In this document: positions 54,671 through 62,000 of the stretch, in pieces | Position numbering within the stretch: the first letter of the stretch is position 1 | How the letters are laid out: each line of letters begins with the position of its first letter | DNA from: Adiantum capillus-veneris | Lineage: Eukaryota > Streptophyta > Polypodiopsida > Polypodiales > Pteridaceae | NCBI GenBank assembly: GCA_014529385.2 | Contig: CM043971.1 | Coordinates: forward strand, 59,598,709 to 59,660,708 | Direction of reading: 5' to 3' | Length of the DNA stretch: 62,000 bases | Program-made: the position numbers and the translations under genes | The notes under the pieces: generated by a model | Database searches by the model: none | Seen by the model: only the letters and a program-made list of their open reading frames with translations | What the model was told of the DNA's origin: nothing

Positions 54671-56796
54671 GGTATTATTGAAATGTCTTAAATCTTGATA
54701 CGCATGCTAGATTGAACATTTATATCCATGGTATCTAATCAATCTTTCTTTTTATTCCTACTTGTAGGTTTTCACAAAGGGTATATCTTAATGGAGCTCA
54801 ATCGATACAAGTTTTGATATGTTTTCTCAAATTAACAAAGCAAACACCCAGATTTTGTTTATCAATTTCTTGAGAGATGTTTTCTCAGTTTGTAACACTA
54901 GATATGAAAATGAAAATTATGCTTCTTCTTAAGATTGCCTACTTTTTTGTCTTGTAAATGTTTCAATTATCATTTAAAGTTTCGTTAACATTCGAGTGTA
55001 CTTGTTTAGTTTTGGGAAAAAAAGTCAAAGATTCATGTATTTTTTCTTTGATTAACTCATCGATTGCCTCAATTTTTGTAGTTTTATTCAATCGAGAAAG
55101 TTATAATCTATTATAAACTAGATTAGACAAGTAGTGGATCTTCAAAAACTTATGATTGAGTTAGAGATTAACTTAGACAAGTGAAAAACCTTTAAATCAA
55201 CACTTGAGTTTCCTACTTAGATCATTTATTTGTACAAATGGAAGCTAAAATTCAAAGGCCCTGTAGGCTAACACATTAGATACCTACTTATAGCCTAACT
55301 TGGATGATTAGTGAGTGCTTCTTCCCATTATGTTTGGGTAGGTTCACCACCTACCCAAAACCTAGTCCATTGATGCTTGAAGAGAAGCAAGGTCCACCAC
55401 TTGTCCAAGCTATGCTTTCTTAAAACACATAGAGAGTAAATTCCATAACTTCTTCAAGCTTGAAGAGAAGTAAGGTTCACCAAACACATAGAAAGTAAAT
55501 TTCACCACTTCTCCAAGTTTTTTTACTATGAATGACTACAAGATACACCACTTTTCCAAACTATAATCTCTGATAGAATGGCTAAGTGACTAATATACAA
55601 GGTCCCCCACTTATTGAATCTTGTCTCCAGTGATCATAGACAGGAGAATGGGGAGTTATTGTATCTTGTTTTCATTAAATCATAGAGAGGAGAAAGGCCC
55701 ACCACCTATCCAAGAAAATCTTCATTGAAACATAGAGAGAAGTAAAAATCCACCATCTATCTCAACTAGTTTTAAAAAAACCACTCTACAAGGTCCATTA
55801 CTTTTCTAGTAATCCACTCTTATCTTGTATAATGAAGAGGTCGGTTTCACCACTTGTTCAAGCTATAAGAAAAACCACTTGATATCACACCTATGCTATT
55901 TTATAGAATGGATAGTGTCTTTTTCTATCATTTTTTCAACTTATGATATGTTTTAGTAAGGGGGATTCAATTTCAATGTCCATCATTTATCTAAGTTGGG
56001 CTCCATTGACACATGGATGGAAGAAAATTCTACCACTTATCCTATCATTAAATGGAAACCGAGAGGATTTCCACCACTTGGGTTTCACATGTGGTGGCAT
56101 TGTATCAATAGGTTATGCCCAGCTTGGACAAGTGATGCTCATTGATTCTCTTCATGATAAAAGTAAGCCTAGCTTGGATAATTGGTGCACCTTGATTCTC
56201 TCCATGCTACAACCATGGAGAAGCAGTGGTCCTTCAGACAAAATTCCCCATGCAACAAACAATCATAAGTTTGCAAAAAAGTGACGGACCTTGAAATCCA
56301 TAGCTGATTTACCCACATGGGCTCTAGCACGGATAATGGGAGATGTTTTTGTCATCATTGTTTAATGAATCCTAGCTTAGATAATTTGTGAATCTTGAGA
56401 CTAAATCCCCATTCTATAATTGAGAATAGGGCCATGAACCTTATATTAATGTCCCATGCTTAGGTTGGACAAGTGGTGGACCCTAATTCTATATATGCTA
56501 AGATTGAGTAGACATTAGTCAAAATATTGTGTTACATGAATCAAGATTTAAACTTTCTTTGATCACTTTCACAAGTGGTTATGAGTTTCTCTTTACATAT
56601 CCAAATGGATCTTATATTGGAAAAGTGGTAGACTTGATACCTAAGAACCCATTCTACAGTAGAGAATTTGTTAAAAACTTATGCACTTCGAGCATACCTT
56701 TGATAAGTAGTACTTACTAATTGACTTAGATCTAGTTGAAGTTTATGATATTGAGACTAAGAGAGAGTGCAACATAAAAAAGGTTAGGTTTTCAAT
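54671..56796. other. Spacer with degenerate CCACCACTT-type repeats
   Basis: 54700-55250 is AT-rich. From 55260 to 56530, phrases such as GTCCACCACTTGTCCAAGC, CACATAGAGAGTAAATT and TTGATTCTCTCCATGCTA recur irregularly in both orientations, every 60-90 bp. It looks like a decayed tandem array between the two phosphatase copies. No gene was found. Confidence 0.5.
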
Positions 56797-57618
56797 TTGA
56801 CTTTCTTTATGGTAATGAGTATATTGGTAGATGGATTTTTCCATCTAATATTACCATATGATATACAATTTAAAACTCACGTCTTTTGTTTCATCGACAT
56901 TAAATGTTCTTGTTTTTTAATTTTGGATTCATTACAGGAAAATGGATTGGCTATATGCATGAACCATTTGAAGGAAACTATTGAACTACCCAAACAACCT
57001 CATCCAATACCTTTTCCAAGTCTTCAACCACCTCCTTATCACTTACCACTTGCTATCAACAAGGACATCAAAAGAGTACTTATCTTGGATCTAGAGGGAT
57101 TGCTTCTCAAGACAATTGAAACAAAACATGGAGATTCTATGCCAACTTGGGCTCAACAAATGCGACTTGTGGAGGATAAAGATGAAGGTTTTCATGTGGT
57201 GCGACTAGATGCATATATTTTTTTGGATTTTTGTAGTGAATACTTTGAGCTATGGATATGGAGTTTATATAACTTAATAAGAGTGCAACACCACACAAAA
57301 ATGCTTCCCTAAGCATTATACCAAGTTCAAGATGATTATGAGTAACAAGAATTGCTAGAACCCAAACATCATGTTAGGATTAAGAAGGGTTTGTTACAAA
57401 AATTGAGTCATATTTGGAAGATATTTGAGGAATTGGATGCAAAAAATACCCTAATTTTGTATGACACTCCATATATGGTGATGTGGAACATGCCGGGGAC
57501 ATATCTTATATTTCCAAAGATGTGGAGGCAAACATCTAGGCAACTTCAAAGCTTCTTGCAAGAAACCATGATGCCATGGTTGGTAGGATGGTTGTTTGCA
57601 AGAGACAAGAGAGAATAA
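56797..57618 (+). pseudogene. FCP1/NIF-like phosphatase relic, copy 2
   Basis: After an acceptor-like TTTGGATTCATTACAG (ending near 56937), the frame has a Pro-rich linker and RVLILDLEGLLLKT, the HAD motif I (DLEG where classic enzymes have DxDxT). Then come VVRLDAYIFLDFCSEYFELW and IWSL (motif II region). The frame ends with a TAA at 57310. A second frame from 57352 continues LLQKLSHIWKIFEELDAKNT, LILYDTPYMVMWNMPGTY and LIFPKMW, equivalent to the LIDDSPYK...NPPGT...IFP block. The key DD is changed to YD. Two frames and altered acidic residues argue against activity. Confidence 0.7.
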
Positions 57619-57826
57619 ACATACAACACAATGTGAATCAGTACTATGATTCTGAGACAAATTTCGTCGTTGGTGTGTACTTGTCGATGTAAAAGCATTG
57701 ATTAACAATGATCCACAATATGTCTCATTCATTTTTGTAATGGGTATCTTTTAGTATTTGTATAATTACATGATATAAATTTTATCTTGGAGAAAAGATG
57801 TGTCAATTTGATGAACACTTTAATAA

Positions 57827-57978
57827 AGTGCACCTTGCTCTAAGGGGACTTTAATGTATTACTAGAGTGCATCCTATTGTAGGGAGACTCCAATGTATTG
57901 TTAGAGTGCACCCTGTTGTAAGGAGACTCCAATGTATTGTTAGAGTGCACCCTGTTTTTTTGGGGACTTCTTTTTTAT
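57827..57978. repeat. 39-bp tandem repeat, four copies
   Basis: AGTGCACCCTGTTGTAAGGA-type units start at 57827, 57866, 57905 and 57944. The last two full units are almost identical and the first is most diverged. Confidence 0.93.
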
Positions 57979-59417
57979 TCAATTGGGATCTATGTTTGAT
58001 AATTTATTAAACAATAATTAATTTTTGTTTCTTAAGAAATTTTATGTTCGTCCATCTCAAGGTTTCATCTATTTGTAACTAAGAGAAATTGGTGTTTTGA
58101 TGTTAAAATAAAACTTGCAAGTGTGAAATGGAGAATTCATGGACTTTGGATGTGTTAGAGAGATCTCTTTTATGGATAGAAATGTTTTCTTCAAGGATTC
58201 TATCACTACATCCTTCATGTGAAAGAGGGTTAGAACATAAAAAAACTTTGAAATAAAAACTATGGAATCTAACTGCATGTACTCTTGAGTTGTCCTAGAA
58301 GTCAATATATGAATGCATGTCTTCATGACTTCCTCTAGTTTCGGCTAGAGTAACACATTTTTTGACTTTATCAGGGCTAAAAGGTGCTTGAGACTAGGGA
58401 TACTCAATGAGGACCTCGGGAGCCTTAGTTTAGTAGGATTGATTAGGTAGAGTTCCTTGAGACGAGCTAGTGATCGGTAAGGGCATCACCTAAGTAGAGA
58501 GTAGGGATTTCAGACTGAAGGTTGAACTTTTTACCTTTTGTACTATTTTTTCATGTTCATTAGGTTTAGGGTAAGTAGAAAACCATAAGGATTGCATCTG
58601 ATTTGAGGTGCACTGAGAAAACCAATTGTCAAATATATTTTAGGCACGCCGAATATAGACACATGGGTTTTGAGATTGACATGGTACACTTGCATTTGCA
58701 ATATGGTAGACCAACTTGATTAGACCACTCCCCTTGATTTTGGAAACATTTGGATCACTAAAACACTAGGTCAAGTCCAAAATTGAAAAAAAGACGCAAA
58801 AAGCACAGACTTCAAAAAAAAAAAAAACATGGAAAACCCAAATCATGCTAAAACTTGAAACGAGGGTGTTGTTGAATCCCAAAACTTGTGGGAAAAGTAA
58901 TTTAGTGAAGAAAAAGATGAAAAATAAATAAATCTGGAAGAGTTGTATCTTAGGTGCACCGAAGATAGGAAACTCTCTAGAGAGGGTATTTTAATAAATT
59001 TTCAACCCATAGAGTCTAATCAGACCATAATACAACTCTTGAGCAAGTTTCATCAAATTTAAGGATACAAACACCAAGAAAATAGGAAAACCAAGCCACA
59101 AGATCAAAAACAGTAATAAAAACATTGGTGAATTGTCCAAACATTGTGAAACTCATTGTACAAGCTTGAAATCACATGTAGAATTCACTCCAAGTCACAC
59201 TAGCAAAAAATATGTTGAAATAGAGAAGATTTATCTTAAGCACACCGAACGATAAATCTTCCACCAGGAAAGCAGTTTTGTCATTTTGACACCAGGATGT
59301 GGAGACCCCAATTGTGTGATAAAAGTTGAAATAAACCCGATAGATAGGTGTAGCCATCTTAGGCACGGCTACAATAAAACTTAGCATTTTTTGCACATAA
59401 GGTCTATTGGACACTAG
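57979..59417. other. No gene recognised
   Basis: Stop-rich sequence. TTAGGCACRCCGAA-like words recur near 58640, 58950 and 59240, which may mark a further diverged repeat. An A-rich run lies near 58815. Confidence 0.4.
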
Positions 59418-60013
59418 TGTAAGGTCCCCGTCCTAAAAGATCGGGGCGACTTGGAAGATAGCCTTCTTTATCCTCTAAATCCGTTGACGACACCCTACTC
59501 CGATAATGCGAAGCAAGGATACGAGCAACGAAAGAGAAGAAGACTTCCACCTATTGTGTTCGTAGTTGCAAGACCCTACGCCACAAGCCAGGTCGATGAG
59601 GTTAAAGGTTCTATGGACTCTAGATCTTACATTATAAGAGAAGAAATCCCTTTCACATATTAGGGATCCAAAAACAACGCCTTTTTTTCCGCGTTTAAGA
59701 GGCACGACCGCCATCTTTAAATCCAAAATATGACATGGGATAAATCTCTAACTAACTGAGACAAAGTGAAAATTACTCGACTAATCGAGTCCACCCATCC
59801 TTGACTGGCAACCTGAGCCAGTCCCCACTTTCCACCCCACACGCACACTTTTTTCCACACTGTTTTACATATACAAACAGTGTTCCTTAATTAATTCCAA
59901 ACACAGGTTCTTTAATACATCCCTTCAAACAATACCAAAACAATTCAAATAATTCTAATGAAGGCAACCCTATTATTCAACAAAAACAACTTTTCCAATT
60001 TCTCATCATTTTG
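59418..60013. other. LTR-edge-like sequence and spacer
   Basis: TGTAAGGTCCCCGTCC at 59418 resembles the start of many Gypsy LTRs. A 70-codon open run (59451-59663) is unrecognised. No partner LTR lies in the window. Confidence 0.35.
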
Positions 60014-60275
60014 CCGCTACCCGCGGACTTTCTCTGTCTAACCAACAGAGCCTTTGCAAAGGATTTATTCGCTAGCTGCGAATTGCGTAACCTTCCCATC
60101 TCGCTAACCGCGAGGCATCTTGCTAACCGCCAGACATCCCGCTACCCGCGAGGCATCTCGCTAACCGCGAGGCATCTCACTACCCGCGAGGCATCTCGCT
60201 AACCGCGAGGAACAAAAGAGAGCCGATAACCTCAGCTTAATCTCCGCTATCCGCGGAATCATCTCGCTACCTGTG
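60014..60275. repeat. Array of short hairpins with variable self-complementary arms
   Basis: About a dozen small inverted repeats stand in a row. Examples are CCGC-TACCC-GCGG, CTCTGT-CTAACCA-ACAGAG, CCTTTGCAAAGG, TTCGC-TAGCT-GCGAA, several CTCGC-TAACC-GCGAG, TCCGC-TATCC-GCGGA and CTCGC-TACCT-GTGAG (with a G-T pair). The core 60101-60210 is a 19-bp tandem repeat (CTCGCTAACCGCGAGGCAT). The loops are mostly TANCC. In the outer members both arms change together. Three core copies have one or two unpaired positions. Confidence 0.85.
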
Positions 60276-60511
60276 AGAACAAAATATATTCTTTCAACAA
60301 TTCATCTCATTAATGATTCATCAAACATGATCAACCAATTCCTCATATCAATCAGTAACCACTTATCAAACAATAACAGTTTATTAAGTCATAACAATTC
60401 AACAAATAGTGACAATTTATCAAAATAGTTCTTTCACTAATCTATGAAAACATATGCTTGTTTCTTGTGATAAGATCACGTTTCTCGGACAGTTTAAGGG
60501 GTTCCCTACGC

Positions 60512-60741
60512 TTAGCTTCCCAAGTCAAACATGAATAGCAATGTATAATTATAAATTTGTCTTACTGGATTTGGAGCGCGTGCGGCTAACTCCTGTGCTG
60601 GAGGTTGGACGGCTTCGACTTCTTCTTCGGTTGATGCTTCCGTATAAGATATGTTTGGAGTAGACACCTTTCTTCTCACCTTCCTTGGTGGTGCAACGGC
60701 ATGGGCGTCCTTAGACTTCGTGTTACACGCTTCGGAGCCAT
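60512..60741 (-). CDS. Candidate first exon or Gag N-terminus (minus strand)
   Basis: The minus-strand ATG at 60741 starts MAPKRVTRSL and stops after 22 codons. The frame one base shifted is open across the same DNA (SKDAHAVAPPRKVRRKVSTP, then NISYTEASTEEEVEAVQPPA and ELAARAPNP). It ends at a good splice donor, AATCCA/GTAAGA (60566/60565). A single-base indel would explain a basic N-terminus followed by an acidic/Pro region, typical of Gag proteins or of a nuclear protein. Alternatively translation starts upstream in the shifted frame (MHHPICEHTLSLS). The family is unknown. Confidence 0.4.
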
Positions 60742-60943
60742 AGCTTCGAAATGGAGAAAAGAAAAGCGCGTTGTTGGAGAGAGAGAGAGTGTGTTCACAA
60801 ATCGGGTGATGCACGTCGACGATTGGAGATGGAGATGGCTTGAAGGTGAGAGGTTAAGGGAGAGAGGCTTCCTCCTGCGCGTCGTTGCAAGAGAGCTTCC
60901 GCTTCTGTAGATGTGTGTGTTCAAAGTGAGAGGAGAAGGGTCC

Positions 60944-60951
60944 TTTATATA
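60944..60951 (-). promoter_or_regulatory. TATA box for the minus-strand unit
   Basis: CCTATATAAAGG on the minus strand, about 200 bp upstream of the ATG at 60741 and followed by a CT-rich leader, typical of plant core promoters. Confidence 0.6.
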
Positions 60952-61028
60952 GGCCCTAGGGGGTGTTAAGAATACTGAGAGGTTTCAAGAATAGGAGAAG
61001 GAAAAAGCTCGCGCGTCGTCGCGTCTCT

Positions 61029-61076
61029 AATTTTTTTTTGGTTTTTTTTTGTTTTTTGTTTTTTGTTTTTTTTGGG
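61029..61076. repeat. T-rich simple sequence
   Basis: Runs of T broken by G/GG. On the minus strand it translates to Lys-rich peptide, which explains the 60966-61259 open frame. Confidence 0.9.
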
Positions 61077-61079
61077 TAC

Positions 61080-62000
61080 GCGAATTCTATGCGCGATTCT
61101 AAAAAGCTCTATATTTACAAGTTTCCATTCTGCTTTGAAAGAGAGAAAGAAAGAAGTATTCCAATTTTGACTCACCTCTCTTTCTTTCTTAAAAATACTA
61201 TCTCTAAGCTTTTTCTTCACACATAGATTAGGTTCCCACATAAACCTATTGTTACACATAAAGAAAGATCATAAATAAATGGATTCTAAACCCGATTTTC
61301 AATCCGATTGCTCTGATAAACTCATGATGACTCACAAAATTGAGAATCTCAATTTCTTTGCAAAATAACTGAAATGACTTATATGGATAAATGTTGGGTA
61401 CATTACAACTAGAAAAAGAAATTTTTGTATATTTAGTGATTTAGGATTGAAAAATTGTGGAAGCACATACGGATTTAAGTGTTATCGTGCAAGGAATTGC
61501 AACTTTGTGAAGGACAAGAAAAGCATAGCGTTTGAAACAAAAGACAACCTTCCAGGTTTGTAGTATCAGTTTTATTAAGTTGTGTAAATCCATATATGAA
61601 CTTAAGATCTTGTAGAGCTTTGGGAAACTCGATTGACTTAGGAGAGAATAGGAACAAAGTGTCCACAGAAGAGAGTGTGAAACAAGGGAGACCATTATAA
61701 ACTATTGCGGAAGAAGTGCCAGACACTTACTCTGATTCAAGCTCAGACATGTCTTCTTTTTCAACATAATTAGGAACTGGGACCTCTCTCAAGTCCAAGC
61801 ACATCTTGACTTTTTTCAAGACCAACAAGTATGAAGCCCATATTTATTTGGACCCAAATGAGAAGTTTGCAATGAGGATACCATACCATTGATTTCAAAG
61901 AGAAGGTTCATTTGAATAAGAAATTCTAATAGCAAACTCAAGATCATCAAGATCAAGGTTTAAGCATGCAAAGTCTATGCACTAGGATAACCCAAAGTCT
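61080..62000. other. No gene recognised
   Basis: A possible degraded minus-strand PBS (TTTATCAGAGC, 61310-61320) hints that another LTR element starts here, but no LTR edge is clear. The remaining frames are short. Confidence 0.3.

Noticed and set aside
60100-60220. CRISPR-like array of 19-bp units
   Set aside because: The units are contiguous and have no unique spacers. The host is a plant.

Overview
The window looks like a repeat-rich stretch of a land-plant nuclear genome, most likely a fern or another non-seed plant. Evidence seen: AT-rich sequence; plant-type splice sites; one PLS-class pentatricopeptide-repeat (PPR) gene of the kind abundant in ferns and lycophytes; relics of plant FCP1/NIF-like phosphatases; Ty3/Gypsy and Ty1/Copia LTR retrotransposons with initiator-Met-tRNA primer sites; and a Penelope-like element (PLE) whose GIY-YIG endonuclease lies upstream of the reverse transcriptase (RT). 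The lineage is an inference from style, not proof. Almost nothing in the window is an intact host gene.

Layout. 1-1885: non-coding, with degenerate tandem repeats. 1886-12340: a decayed Ty3/Gypsy element (plus strand), split by a complete Gag-only LTR retrotransposon on the minus strand (2100-8313, LTRs about 2.1-2.2 kb, ACGTT target duplication). 12360-17950: a minus-strand coding-like relic, an LTR, and a second decayed Ty3/Gypsy polyprotein. 18300-20220: tandem repeats and a Copia LTR with PBS and Gag remnant. 21207-22728: a small spliced gene of unknown function. 23100-26430: integrase relic, LTR plus Gag of a Gypsy-like family, and further LTR pieces. 26419-31275: a plus-strand LTR element with gag and protease but no RT or integrase, carrying a His/Asp-rich ORF instead. 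31749-40663: a minus-strand Gag-only LTR element interrupted by the PLE (33134-39110). The PLE is itself interrupted by a 677-bp hAT-like non-autonomous DNA transposon. 40664-44131: more LTR-type sequence with a repeat-bearing Gag-like relic and a (GA)n tract. 44301-46185: the PPR gene, with a truncated E region and no visible first exon. 46440-49200: duplicated non-coding DNA. 49204-53330: a Copia LTR-leader-gag unit present twice in tandem. 53336-57618: two broken FCP1-like phosphatase copies around a repeat-rich spacer. 57827-62000: tandem repeats, a striking array of short self-complementary hairpins (60014-60275), and a minus-strand promoter with a candidate first exon.

The most notable object is the PLE. 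It has about 635-bp direct repeats (about 98% identical by eye), an ORF with a GIY-YIG nuclease signature, and a second ORF with a CxC motif and Penelope-type RT motifs. That domain order matches the Naiad/Chlamys type rather than canonical Penelope elements. Insertion order can be read as LTR element, then PLE, then hAT-like element. Several repeat copies also show large length differences in simple sequence: (CT)n of about 109 versus 20 bp between the two LTRs of one element, and poly-C of 42 versus 11 bp between two Copia leaders.
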